Assembly: GCA_030697555.1 (NCBI GenBank)
Contig: JAUYPV010000054.1
Location: forward strand, 20,056-84,055
Reading direction: 5' to 3'
From: Hyphomonadaceae bacterium
Lineage (GTDB): Bacteria > Pseudomonadota > Alphaproteobacteria > Caulobacterales > Hyphomonadaceae
DNA: 64,000 nt
Part shown: piece by piece, positions 42,034 to 50,822 of the stretch
Numbering within the stretch: the first letter of the stretch is position 1
Layout of the letters: every line of letters starts with the position of its first letter
Translations under genes and position numbers: made by a program
The notes under the pieces: generated by a model
What the model was told of the DNA's origin: nothing
The model's input: only the letters and a program-made list of their open reading frames with translations
Database searches by the model: none

Positions 42034-42501
42034 ATGAGCACGCTCGGCGATCTTCTTCTTCCGAACGCGATCATCCCGAGAGCGCGCTGGCAGGGCCGCA
42101 AGCAGGTCCTCAGCGAGATGTCAGCCATGATGGCGCGGGCGCTCGGCCTCGATGCACGCGAAGTCTACGAGGCTGTGCTGGAGCGCGAGCGACTGGGTTC
42201 CACCGGTGTCGGCGAGGGTGTCGCCATTCCGCACGCCCGCATCGAACGCCTGAAGCAACCTGTCGGCGGCTTCGCCCGCCTGTTGGAGCCGGCCGACTTC
42301 GAGTCGATCGACGAACGCAAGGCCGACCTGGTGTTCATGCTGCTGGCCCCGACCGATGCCGGGGCGGAGCACTTGCGGGCGCTGGCCCGTGCGGCCCGCG
42401 CCTTTCGGCAGGAAGGCGTCCGCGCGGCCCTGCGCCAGGCTCAGAGCTCCGAAGCAGTGCTGGCGATCCTTGCGCCCAGCGCAGCGACCGACGCGGCCTA
42501 G
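42034..42501 (+). CDS. ptsN: Nitrogen PTS EIIA protein PtsN
   Basis: A 155-residue EIIA-Ntr. The active-site histidine is in GVAIPHARIERL. It takes phosphate from the EINtr-NPr relay and regulates nitrogen, potassium and stress functions in the cytoplasm. A weak 6-bp hairpin (GGCGCC, TCTT, GGCGCC) is at 41917-41932 between hpf and this gene. Its end overlaps the convergent hydrolase by four bases. Confidence 0.93.
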   Translation: MSTLGDLLLPNAIIPRARWQGRKQVLSEMSAMMARALGLDAREVYEAVLERERLGSTGVGEGVAIPHARIERLKQPVGGFARLLEPADFESIDERKADLVFMLLAPTDAGAEHLRALARAARAFRQEGVRAALRQAQSSEAVLAILAPSAATDAA

Positions 42502-43205
42502 TTACCCGCTGGATGAAGCCCAGCGATGCGGGCGGCCAGCCATGCCGGCTGCTCAAGCGGAAGCATATGGCCAGCTTCTCGCGCCAGCTCGCGCCGCGAA
42601 TGCGGGATCAGCGCGTGCATGCGTTCGATATCCGCAGGCGACAGATAAGGGTCGCTGTCGCTGCCGACCAGCAGGACAGGGCAGTCCAGCTCCCTGAGCC
42701 GCGGCTCGAGTGACTCGCGCGTCGTCGTCTCGCGCAACTGGGCCATCAGCACCTCCTTCCCAAGATCGCGGTCCATGGCGCGGATGACGTCCACGACGCC
42801 GGGATCGGACTGATGCGAAGGATGGACGAACGGGTTGATCCGCGACGGCGGAATGCCCCGATATTCATGCGTGGCCAGGTATTTCAGCGCCCGCCCCCGC
42901 TCGGCCTTTTCCTTCTCCGATAGTCCAAAGGCCGACGTTCCGATGACGGCGAGTGAGGCGACCCGATCCGGATGGTCGAGCGTGTATTGCAGCGCGAGGT
43001 AGCCGCCCATCGAGAATGCCACGAGGTTGAGCTTCCTGCCCACTGACGCGGCGGTGTCGAAAAGCCCAATCATGCCGTCGTGCGTGAATGTGGTCTCGAT
43101 GGGGATGTAGCCCACCGGAAACCGCCCATTCAGCTCACGCCACACCGGTTCCCAGATGCGGCGGTCGCACATCGTGCCGGGAACGAAAGTGAGCGTGGGG
43201 GGCAT
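42498..43205 (-). CDS. Alpha/beta hydrolase
   Basis: ATG at 43205 is chosen; the longer open frame upstream runs through the tRNA gene and is not coding. The 235-residue hydrolase shows FVPGTMCDRRIW, a nucleophile in VAFSMGGYL (S65), an acid in VGSDSDPYLS and a histidine in REAGHMLPLEQP. Its substrate is unknown; the group includes esterases and MenH-like enzymes. The start is 20 bases after the tRNA-Ala 3' end, so it may be read from the tRNA transcript or its own promoter. Confidence 0.85.
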   Translation of the reverse strand: MPPTLTFVPGTMCDRRIWEPVWRELNGRFPVGYIPIETTFTHDGMIGLFDTAASVGRKLNLVAFSMGGYLALQYTLDHPDRVASLAVIGTSAFGLSEKEKAERGRALKYLATHEYRGIPPSRINPFVHPSHQSDPGVVDVIRAMDRDLGKEVLMAQLRETTTRESLEPRLRELDCPVLLVGSDSDPYLSPADIERMHALIPHSRRELAREAGHMLPLEQPAWLAARIAGLHPAGN

Positions 43206-43225
43206 GGACCGCCGAACCCGGACGT

Positions 43226-43301
<76 letters not shown>

Positions 43302-43414
43302 GTTCCAGTCATCGCCGCGGTTGGTGGTGCGGCGTCAGTGGTCGAGTTTTGGGAGCGCCTGCTTATACCGCGCGCCCAGTGGGATCAATACCGGCCGTCT
43401 TTGGCCTTATTCCC

Positions 43415-43960
43415 TTAACTTTCTTCTTCTTCGTCCTTCACCTCGAGGTCATCGTCCTCGAACTCGTCTTCCTCGCCGATGACGGTGAGGTCGTCATCGT
43501 CATCGTCGTCATCGTCATCGTCCTCGAGTTCGTCGTCGACGTCATCGTCGTCGGCGCCGGTGAATTCCTTGGCCTTGGTCTTGACCTTGGTCTTGGGGAC
43601 GCCGGGGACGGTGTCGTCTTCCTCGTCTTCTACGACCTCGGCGGCGGCGGCGTCGTCGTCTTCGAGGTCGACGTCGTCCTCTTCGTCTTCGTCATCCTCG
43701 TCGTCCTCGTCGTCATCATCCTCGTCGTCGTCCTCGTCGTCATCCTCGTCGTCTTTGTCCTCGTCCTTGGCTTTTGCCTTGGATGCGGCCGCGGCCGGCT
43801 TGGCTTTGGCCGCCGCAGCCTTCTTGGCCTTGGTAGGCTCGGCTACGCCTTCGAGCACGGTCTTGCACTTGGGGCAGACCGGCGGGTGCTTTCCGAGGTC
43901 ATAGAATCTCGCCCCGCATTCCGGGCAGATGTGCTTCTCGCCGAGGTCAGTGCCAGCCAA
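43415..43960 (-). CDS. FYDLN-type acidic protein with N-terminal zinc ribbon (TIGR02300-like)
   Basis: TTG at 43960 has TGGGGA six bases upstream and opens LAGTDLGEKHICPECG, the exact family start. The 181-residue protein has a zinc ribbon, CPEC-x-FYDLGKHPPVCPKC, a lysine/alanine-rich stretch, and then about 110 residues dominated by Asp and Glu runs. The family is found in alphaproteobacteria, often beside aroA, and has no known function. The acid runs produce long repeats of GAC/GAG codons, seen in DNA as CTCGTC repeats; they are coding and not a tandem repeat element. Confidence 0.9.
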   Translation of the reverse strand: MAGTDLGEKHICPECGARFYDLGKHPPVCPKCKTVLEGVAEPTKAKKAAAAKAKPAAAASKAKAKDEDKDDEDDDEDDDEDDDDEDDEDDEDEEDDVDLEDDDAAAAEVVEDEEDDTVPGVPKTKVKTKAKEFTGADDDDVDDELEDDDDDDDDDDDLTVIGEEDEFEDDDLEVKDEEEES

Positions 43961-44077
43961 GATGAATCCCCATGCTCGGATCGCGCGCTTGCCATGTCTG
44001 TGCGAACCTGTAAAGCGCCCATGTCCCGCCGCGTCCAGAGGGTTCGGCGGCCCTGTCCACAAGGCTGAAAAAGCTGC

Positions 44078-45409
44078 ATGCGCGCGACTTCCAGACCCGT
44101 GGCCCGTATCGGCGGAACGGTTCGCGCCCCGGGGGATAAATCCTGCTCCCACCGCGCCGTCATGATGGCTGCCGTGGCGGAGGGCGTATCCACGGTCACC
44201 GGGCTGCTGGAAGGCGAGGACGTCCTCAACACCGCAAAGGCCGTGAAAGCCCTCGGGGCAGGCGTGGTACGCACCGGCCCGGGCGCCTGGCGGATCGAGG
44301 GGGTGGGGTCCGGCGGTTTTTCCAGTCCCGGTCCCGGTTCCGATCTCGATTTCGGCAATTCCGGAACCGGCGCCCGTCTTATGATGGGTCTGGTGGGCGG
44401 GCATGACGTTTCGGCCACATTCACCGGCGACGCCTCCCTGTCATCGCGGCCGATGGAGCGGGTGCTGAAGCCGCTGCGCGAGATGGGGGTAAAGGCCGAG
44501 ACGGCGCCGGGCGGCAGACTGCCGGCACTGATCCACGGCGGCAAACTGAAAGCTATCCGCTACGCCCCCCCGGAAGCATCTGCCCAGGTAAAATCCGCCG
44601 TGATGCTGGCCGGCCTCCGCGCCGAGGGCGTCACCATCGTCGAGGAGAAGGAAGCCACCCGCGACCACACCGAACGCATGCTGCGCGCTTTCGGGGTCGA
44701 GGTCGGCATCGAGGAGCGGCAGGGCGCAGGCCCGGTCGTCTCCGTGCGCGGCGGGCAGGCGCTGAAAGGCATGGCTGCCGCCGTTGCGGGCGATCCATCG
44801 TCCGCGGCTTTCGCCATCGCCCTGGCGCTCGTCTCGGGCGAGGGCGAGGCGACCATCACCGGCATGCTCGACAACCGCACCCGCACCGGCTTTCTCGACG
44901 CGGCGGCGGCGATGGGCGCCGATCTTCGCAGTGAAGCCGACGGCCAGGCGACAGGCGAGGACACGGTGCGCGTCATCGCCCGCGCGTCGAACCTCAAAGG
45001 CATCACGCTCGATCCCGCACTCGTTCCATCGATGATCGACGAGCTGCCGATCTTCGCCGTGCTGGCGTCGTTCGCCGACGGCAAGACGAAAGTCACCGGC
45101 GCGGCCGAGCTACGCGTCAAGGAGTCCGACCGTATCAAGGCGATCTGCGCCATGCTTTCCGTCAACGGCGTGTCAGTCGAGGAACTACCCGACGGCTTCA
45201 TCGTGACAGGCAAGGGGCCGCGCGGCGTTCCGGGCGGTGGCTTGGTCGAAACCCGCCACGACCACCGCATCGCCATGTCGGCGCTGGTGATGGGTGCAGC
45301 CGCGAAATCACCTGTCAGCGTCGACGACGTCGCGATGATCGCAACCAGCTATCCAGATTTTTTCGATCACATGACGGCGCTGGGCGCGAATGTGATCCAA
45401 GGAGACTGA
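44078..45409 (+). CDS. aroA: 3-Phosphoshikimate 1-carboxyvinyltransferase (EPSP synthase)
   Basis: A 443-residue two-domain shikimate pathway enzyme. Landmarks: GDKSCSHRA with the PEP/shikimate-binding Lys, NSGTGARLMMG, SRPMERVLKPL, KSAVMLAGLRAEG, and ETRHDHRIAMS. It makes EPSP from PEP and shikimate-3-phosphate in the cytoplasm. It resembles class II EPSP synthases in RPMERV and DHRIAM motifs. It is normally followed by cmk and rpsA; here three other genes and 4.5 kb separate it from cmk. Confidence 0.96.
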   Translation: MRATSRPVARIGGTVRAPGDKSCSHRAVMMAAVAEGVSTVTGLLEGEDVLNTAKAVKALGAGVVRTGPGAWRIEGVGSGGFSSPGPGSDLDFGNSGTGARLMMGLVGGHDVSATFTGDASLSSRPMERVLKPLREMGVKAETAPGGRLPALIHGGKLKAIRYAPPEASAQVKSAVMLAGLRAEGVTIVEEKEATRDHTERMLRAFGVEVGIEERQGAGPVVSVRGGQALKGMAAAVAGDPSSAAFAIALALVSGEGEATITGMLDNRTRTGFLDAAAAMGADLRSEADGQATGEDTVRVIARASNLKGITLDPALVPSMIDELPIFAVLASFADGKTKVTGAAELRVKESDRIKAICAMLSVNGVSVEELPDGFIVTGKGPRGVPGGGLVETRHDHRIAMSALVMGAAAKSPVSVDDVAMIATSYPDFFDHMTALGANVIQGD

Positions 45410-45424
45410 TCCCGAGCGACGGCG

Positions 45425-46642
45425 TCAGTTCTGGCGACGTTCGAGCCCCAGCTTGGCTTCGCCCTCAAGTTCACCCGAAGAGTTGAGGCGAAGCAGCCAA
45501 GGCGCCCAGTCGTTAGCGTCGCCTTGCGATCCGGTATAGCCGGCGACGATGATCGAGCTGTCGGGCATGACGGCGACGGAGGTGAATTCGTCTCGACGGC
45601 TGCCGCCAAATCTGCGGCGCCAGATTTCGGTTCCATCGCTGCCCAGCCGGATCAGCAGCCCGTTCCAGTTGTGCATGTCGATCCTGTCGCCGGTGGTCTC
45701 ATAACCGGCGACGACAGCGCCGCCGTCTGCTGTTTCGGCGACATCGTTGGCGCCATCGTTGTTTTCGGATGTCAGCGCTTTTTCCCAGACTAACGCGCCT
45801 GATGCGCTGAACTTGCGCACGAAGGGATCGCGCGCTGCCAAGGGGCCGCTCTCATAGGCTGCATAGGTAGGCCGGCCGCGACGAGATTTTGCGCGAGCCG
45901 GAACCGATGCGTCGCAAGTGCCCCCCAGCAGGTTTCCGGTTTCGAGGCTCACACGCACGCATTCGCCATACGCGTGCTGGTTGAAGGTCTGCTGCAGTTC
46001 GATCACGCCATCAGATGCGAGGCTGATGGCTGAGGTCGGAACAACGGCGGATTTCATTTTTGTTGGCGAAGGAGAATGCTCATAGGAGTCGAATGTCCAG
46101 CGAGTCTGCCCGGCGCTGTCGAGCGCGACCATGAACGGGTGCATCTGGGTATCGTTTCTTGTGGCATGCCGGCCTGCGGCGATGACCTCGCCATCGCCGC
46201 GCACCATGATCTCGTACAGGGCGAGACTGCCGTCCACCTCGATCGTTCTGCTCCAGCGAAGATCGCCGTTCGGGCTGTATCTGGCGACGAGACCGTTGGA
46301 AACGAACGCCGCGATATCTCGCCAGCCGGAGACGACGATGTCGCCATCCGGAGCAAGGGCGAGGTCGAGAATTTCGTCCCGCGGATTTCCCCCGACGAGT
46401 CTCGACCATAGCTGGCGGCCGGTCGCGTCGAAACGCGCAACCCAGCCATCAACATAACCGCGCACGCCCGGAGAGAACCCCGAAACCACGATGTCACCAT
46501 TGGCGGCGAGTTCGATGTCCTTGATTTCTCCGCGGTAACGGACATCGGCTACGTGCTGCCACGTAGACGCAGGCGCCTGTTGCGCCTCTGCGATGCCCAC
46601 AAAGACCAGCGCCGCGCAGGCAACGATGTGCGGCAGGCGCAT
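45425..46642 (-). CDS. Exported beta-propeller repeat protein
   Basis: ATG at 46642 opens a signal peptide ending in IAEAQQ; earlier in-frame sequence is not needed. The 405-residue protein has repeats of the type GDIVVSGF, GDIVVSGW, GEVIAAGR, GGAVVAGYE and SIIVAGYTG, each followed by aromatic-rich strands and segments such as LRWSRTI or EIWRRRFGG. This is the beta-propeller pattern of delta-60 or SBBP-like repeat proteins. No catalytic site is seen. It is convergent with aroA, and its promoter region 46643-46920 is shared with the PQQ dehydrogenase. Confidence 0.75.
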   Translation of the reverse strand: MRLPHIVACAALVFVGIAEAQQAPASTWQHVADVRYRGEIKDIELAANGDIVVSGFSPGVRGYVDGWVARFDATGRQLWSRLVGGNPRDEILDLALAPDGDIVVSGWRDIAAFVSNGLVARYSPNGDLRWSRTIEVDGSLALYEIMVRGDGEVIAAGRHATRNDTQMHPFMVALDSAGQTRWTFDSYEHSPSPTKMKSAVVPTSAISLASDGVIELQQTFNQHAYGECVRVSLETGNLLGGTCDASVPARAKSRRGRPTYAAYESGPLAARDPFVRKFSASGALVWEKALTSENNDGANDVAETADGGAVVAGYETTGDRIDMHNWNGLLIRLGSDGTEIWRRRFGGSRRDEFTSVAVMPDSSIIVAGYTGSQGDANDWAPWLLRLNSSGELEGEAKLGLERRQN

Positions 46643-46920
46643 GTTTGTTCCCCAACTTTCAGGAGCAATCTGAGGGTGCCGGAGTGGATTGTCCATCTTG
46701 CGGGGCGGGGCCGTTTGACAGGGCGCGTCCGTGTCTGCGGCAGTTTTTCGCGGCGGTCACTCGCGAAGCGTTGCAAAGCTTTCCGTCGGATCGCGAAGTA
46801 AGGCTATCGGCCGCCGACCCAACGGGAGGCCGACGTAAGGGCAGGGCTTTCCACACATCGGCCGTCGTCTAGAGTGACGCAATCGCCTCGCTAGACGGGC
46901 GTCAAACAAGGGGACGGGAA

Positions 46921-48726
46921 ATGCGCATGCATGGAAGGCTCTTTCGCGGCCCAGGCTGCGCATTGCTCGCATTGGCGTTGCAGGCCTGCGCGTTCAATCC
47001 GGCGCCGGATTCGGTGACGGCCGCCGCTGGGGCGACGCCGGTCGAAAAGCTGCGCCCGGTATCACCTGCCATGCTGCAGGATCCGGCGCCGGGCGATTGG
47101 TTGCAGTGGGGGCGCACGTACGACGGACAGAATTTCAGCCCGCTGAAACGCATCAGCCGCGAGACGGTGAAGAACCTGGCGCCGGTGTGGCGCGCTCCGC
47201 TCGCCGGCGGCCTCAGCATGCCGACGCCTCTGGTCCATGACGGCGTGATGTTCCTGCAGACGGCGCCGGACACGGTGCTGGCGCTCAACGCCGCGAGCGG
47301 CGCCGAGCTGTGGCGGCACGTCCACAAGCCGGCGGCTGGCTCGACGATGAAGATGGGGTTGGGCCTCGGAGGCGGACGCGTGTTCGCCCCGACCTCCGAC
47401 CTGCACGTGATCGCGCTGGACGCGCGCACCGGCGAAAAGGCGTGGGACCACACCATCGAACTCAGTCCTCCGGCGACCAATCGCGCAGTTTTCAACTTGC
47501 GCAGCGCTCCGCTGGTGGTCGGCGACAAGGTGATCCAGGGCGTCACCGCCAGCGGAGGCCCAGGCGGCGGGTTCATCGTCGCGCTCGACATCAATACCGG
47601 GCGCGAGCTGTGGCGCTTCCACACGCTGGCCCGGCCGGATGCGCCCGGCGGAAACACCTGGAACGATCTGCCGCTGGACAAGCGCACCGGCGGTTCGGTC
47701 TGGGACCAGGGAACATGGGATAAGGACCTGAACCTCATCTACTACGGTGTGGCGCCGACCTATGACACCGGCCCTCTGCTGAAGCGCTCGTCTGCGCCAG
47801 GGGTGACGAACGACGCGCTCTATACAAACGCCACGATCGCCCTCGATGCAGATACCGGAAAACTGAAGTGGCACTACCAGCACGTGCCCAACGACCAGTG
47901 GGATCTCGACTGGGCGTTCGAGCGAACGCTGACAACGCTTAGAGTCGGCGGCCGGAACCGCAAGGTAGTGATGAATGTCGGCAAGATGGGCATTCTCGAC
48001 GCGCTCGATGCGGCGACGGGCCAGTATCTGTTCTCGATCGATGCAGGCACGCAAAATATCATCACGGCGATCGATCCGGCGACCGGCGTGAAGACGATCG
48101 ATCCGCAGCGTCTTCCGGATCCGGAGCGGCCGACGGTCTACTGTCCGAGTCCCTCCGGCGCGCGCGCCTGGCCGCCGACATCCTTCAGCCCAGGCACAGG
48201 CCTGCTCTATCTGCCCCTCACCGAGTGGTGCGCCAAATTCAGCTCGCAAGGCTCGCCTCTCCTGAGTTCGCCCGGCGCCAAATTGTCCGATGCGGATCAC
48301 CCCGATGCGCTGGCGGACGGCAAGATGGGCCGGCTGCAGGCCATGGACCCAAGCGGGAAGAAGCTCGCCTGGAGGCATGATCTGCAGGCGCCGATTTCCA
48401 CCTCTGCGCTGGCCACGGCCGGCGGCGTCGTGTTCATCGGCGATCTCGATCCCGCTCTGAAGGCGTTCGACGATCGTGACGGAAAGCTGCTGTGGAGCGC
48501 GCCGCTCGACAGCAATCCGAGTTCCACCGTCATCACCTACAGCGTCGGCCAGACGCAGTATGTGGCGGTCGTCACCGGCATGGGGAACTACCACATCGGC
48601 GCCATGTCGTCGCGCTATCAGAAGTTCCGGAAAGACCGCGGGCTGCCTGCCAGCGCGCCGACGGGCACTCCGGCCGTCCAGGTGTTTGCGCTGGGCAAGC
48701 CCGCCAGCGCAGGCAGTCCGCGCTGA
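46921..48726 (+). CDS. PQQ-dependent dehydrogenase, heme-free and without the vicinal disulfide
   Basis: A 601-residue exported lipoprotein with lipobox LQAC (C23). The propeller has TYDGQNFSPLKRISR, GAELWRH, GEKAWDH, GRELWRFHT and GKLLWSAPL W-motifs. The catalytic segment is PNDQWDLDWAFE, with D328/D330 where other enzymes have DYD. The CC pair of the copy at 15661 is replaced by STMKMGLGLGG, and there is no heme motif. It is periplasmic and would need a separate electron acceptor. It is followed by an exported protein 151 bases downstream, and both interrupt the aroA-cmk order. Confidence 0.87.
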   Translation: MRMHGRLFRGPGCALLALALQACAFNPAPDSVTAAAGATPVEKLRPVSPAMLQDPAPGDWLQWGRTYDGQNFSPLKRISRETVKNLAPVWRAPLAGGLSMPTPLVHDGVMFLQTAPDTVLALNAASGAELWRHVHKPAAGSTMKMGLGLGGGRVFAPTSDLHVIALDARTGEKAWDHTIELSPPATNRAVFNLRSAPLVVGDKVIQGVTASGGPGGGFIVALDINTGRELWRFHTLARPDAPGGNTWNDLPLDKRTGGSVWDQGTWDKDLNLIYYGVAPTYDTGPLLKRSSAPGVTNDALYTNATIALDADTGKLKWHYQHVPNDQWDLDWAFERTLTTLRVGGRNRKVVMNVGKMGILDALDAATGQYLFSIDAGTQNIITAIDPATGVKTIDPQRLPDPERPTVYCPSPSGARAWPPTSFSPGTGLLYLPLTEWCAKFSSQGSPLLSSPGAKLSDADHPDALADGKMGRLQAMDPSGKKLAWRHDLQAPISTSALATAGGVVFIGDLDPALKAFDDRDGKLLWSAPLDSNPSSTVITYSVGQTQYVAVVTGMGNYHIGAMSSRYQKFRKDRGLPASAPTGTPAVQVFALGKPASAGSPR

Positions 48727-48877
48727 TCTGTTCGAGTTGCGTGGAGCTTGGTTGGCGGGCAACCGAAGGCTTACGTCGCGGCGGTCTGCATTGAGCCTGA
48801 CGCGATCGGTTGCGCGTTCTGTGTCTCGGCGGACCTGTGCTAAATTGATCAGGTTGTTTTCGACCAGGGGGATTGCC

Positions 48878-49873
48878 ATGACGTCGAAACTTGCCGCTGC
48901 CAGTCTTGTCATGTGCTGTTTCTGTTGTGCGCCTCTGGCCTTCGGCCAGACACCGGCGCCTGCCGGGCAAGCGCCCGTCGCCCCGGCCTATACCGCGCCG
49001 CGCACATCCTTTGGCCAGCCCAGCCTGGAGGGGGTCTGGACGCACAACTTCATCGTGATGATGGAAGCTTCGTCCCAGGCGCCGATGCTGATCCTGCCTG
49101 AGGCCGCCGCAAAGGCCATGGCAGGCGCCGCCGCCAAGGGAATAAGCAATGGGTTCGACAGGAGCCTCGATCCTGAAGTGCCGGAATTGATGAGCGCGAC
49201 CGATGGTCTTCCCATCGTCCGCGGCGAGCGGCGCACCCGTTCGGTTGTCCAGCCCGCGGATGGCAAGCTGCCCTACACGCCCGAGGCCCGGAAGGAATCC
49301 GCGCGCGGACCAGTATCGCCGCCATTCGACAATCACGAGGAACGCCCGAACTGGGAGCGCTGCATCACAAGCCTTGGCATGCCGCCCGTCACCGGCGTCA
49401 TTACCACGAGCGTAAACCCGCGCAGGTTTATCCAGACCCCGGACTACGTCGTGCTCCACACGGAATATGGCGATGAGGCGCGGATCATTCCCTTCACCGA
49501 CAAGCACCGGCCCAAGGCGCTCCATTCTCCCATCGGCGATTCCATCGCCCGCTGGGAGGGCGACACGCTGGTGATCGAGACGATAGGCCTGCCGGAGAAG
49601 GATCGGGTCCGCTACTTTTCCAACCTGGTCGTTCCCGGCGAAGCCAGAGTGATAGAGCGGTTCACGCGGTTGTCGGACAAGGAGCTGCTGTACCAGTACA
49701 CGGTCGAGGATCCGAAGGCGTATACGGCGCCCTGGCTCGCGGAGTATTCGCTATACCAGACCAGCCAGCGCATGTTCGAGCACGCATGCCATGAGGGCAA
49801 TTACTCGCTCCCCAATATTCTCAAGGCCCAGCGGGTGAAGGATGCCCGCGCTGCGACAAAGCCGCATCCCTGA
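48878..49873 (+). CDS. Exported protein of the WEGDTLVVET-type family
   Basis: ATG at 48878 with AGGGGGA upstream opens a signal peptide ending LAFGQ. The 331-residue protein has EGVWTHNF, ERCITSLGMPPV, RRFIQTPDYVV, GDSIARWEGDTLVIET and LLYQYTVEDPKAY, matching the proteins at 30374 and 32030 in the same order. The N-terminal part is longer. Function is unknown. It follows the PQQ dehydrogenase in the same orientation, so it may act with it. Confidence 0.7.
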   Translation: MTSKLAAASLVMCCFCCAPLAFGQTPAPAGQAPVAPAYTAPRTSFGQPSLEGVWTHNFIVMMEASSQAPMLILPEAAAKAMAGAAAKGISNGFDRSLDPEVPELMSATDGLPIVRGERRTRSVVQPADGKLPYTPEARKESARGPVSPPFDNHEERPNWERCITSLGMPPVTGVITTSVNPRRFIQTPDYVVLHTEYGDEARIIPFTDKHRPKALHSPIGDSIARWEGDTLVIETIGLPEKDRVRYFSNLVVPGEARVIERFTRLSDKELLYQYTVEDPKAYTAPWLAEYSLYQTSQRMFEHACHEGNYSLPNILKAQRVKDARAATKPHP

Positions 49874-49947
49874 GCGGCCTGCGGCGGCGGCGCGCAGGCT
49901 CAGCGAGTCCGCTTGACAAGATGGCCGCGGATGTCGAACGGACGGCC

Positions 49948-50631
49948 ATGATCATTGCGATCGACGGCACGACATCTTCCGGCAAGGGCACGCTGGCCAA
50001 GCGGCTGGCGGCGCACTATCGCCTGCCGCATCTCGATACCGGGTTGCTCTATCGCGCGGTGGCGGCCTCGGCGCTGACCAAAGGCATCGGCGTCCAGGAC
50101 GAGCGCGAATGCGCCCTGCTGGCCGAGCACATCGAGCTCAGCGACTTCGACGAACGCGAGCTGCGCGGGGCCGGCGTCGGCGCGGCGGCTTCCGTGGTCG
50201 CTTCGCTGGGCGCGGTGCGTCGCGCTCTTTTTGAACTTCAGCGGCGGTTCGCGCTGAAAGAGGGTGGGGCCGTACTCGACGGGCGCGACATCGGCACGGT
50301 GATCGCGCCGGACGCCGATGTGAAGCTTTGGATCGACGCCTCGGTTGAGGAACGTGCGCGCCGCCGCTTCAAGGAACTCTCCGGCATGGGCGAGGACGTG
50401 ACGCAGGAAAGCGTGCTGGCCCAGCTCCGCGAACGCGACGCCCGCGACGCCGGCCGCAAGGACGCCCCGATGAAGCCGGCGGATGACGCGGTGTGGATCG
50501 ACACAACTGCGCTCGACCCCGATCAGACGCTGGCGAAGGCGGTCGAGATCGTCGAGGCGAAGCGGCTGGTGTTGAAGCCGAAAGCCAAGGCGCCGGCAAA
50601 GCCGCGCGCGAAGAAGCAGCCGAAAGTCTAG
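49948..50631 (+). CDS. cmk: Cytidylate kinase
   Basis: ATG at 49948 opens MIIAIDGTTSSGKGT, the P-loop at the family position; ATG at 49921 is an alternative. The 227-residue CMP kinase has LDTGLLYRAVA, VLDGRDIGTVIAPDADVKLWIDA and the lid RARRRFKEL. The P-loop reads GTTSSGKGT instead of the usual GPAASGKGT. A basic tail KPKAKAPAKPRAKKQPK extends the C-terminus. It phosphorylates CMP and dCMP. Confidence 0.94.
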   Translation: MIIAIDGTTSSGKGTLAKRLAAHYRLPHLDTGLLYRAVAASALTKGIGVQDERECALLAEHIELSDFDERELRGAGVGAAASVVASLGAVRRALFELQRRFALKEGGAVLDGRDIGTVIAPDADVKLWIDASVEERARRRFKELSGMGEDVTQESVLAQLRERDARDAGRKDAPMKPADDAVWIDTTALDPDQTLAKAVEIVEAKRLVLKPKAKAPAKPRAKKQPKV

Positions 50632-50641
50632 GCGTGTTGGT

Positions 50642-50815
50642 TCACCTCCCCTTGAAAAAGAGGAGGTCGGAGCATGCGAGCCGAAGGCGAAGCTGGCGAC
50701 GGGTGGGGATCACTTGGCTCTGCGCTCGTTGAACGAAGGGTCGCCGCGACGCGGCTCCACCCACACCCATCTTTTGCTTCGCAAAAGCTGACCTCCCCTT
50801 TCCAAGGGGAGGTGA
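50642..50815. repeat. Palindromic intergenic repeat element with terminal hairpins
   Basis: The 174-base element starts TCACCTCCCCTT and ends AAGGGGAGGTGA, its inverse. A hairpin sits at each end (ACCTCCCCTT with AAGAGGAGGT on the left; ACCTCCCCTT with AAGGGGAGGT on the right) and a perfect CTTTTGC-TTC-GCAAAAG hairpin at 50771-50787 near the right. It resembles palindromic repeat units or small MITE-like elements seen in alphaproteobacteria. It lies between cmk and the convergent serine hydrolase and may end both transcripts. Confidence 0.65.
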
Positions 50816-50822
50816 TCGCCTC

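Noticed and set aside
43430..43780. Dense CTCGTC-like repeats that look like a tandem array
   Set aside because: They are GAC/GAG codon runs for the acidic tail of the FYDLN-type protein. There are no constant repeats with unique spacers, so it is not a CRISPR or a satellite.
43349..44068. Plus-strand open frame rich in valine and leucine across the acidic gene
   Set aside because: It is the complement of the acid-rich coding sequence; no start site or family match.
46643..46920. Short overlapping open frames between the propeller protein and the PQQ dehydrogenase
   Set aside because: Small, arginine-rich and without start sites or family signs; treated as a promoter region.
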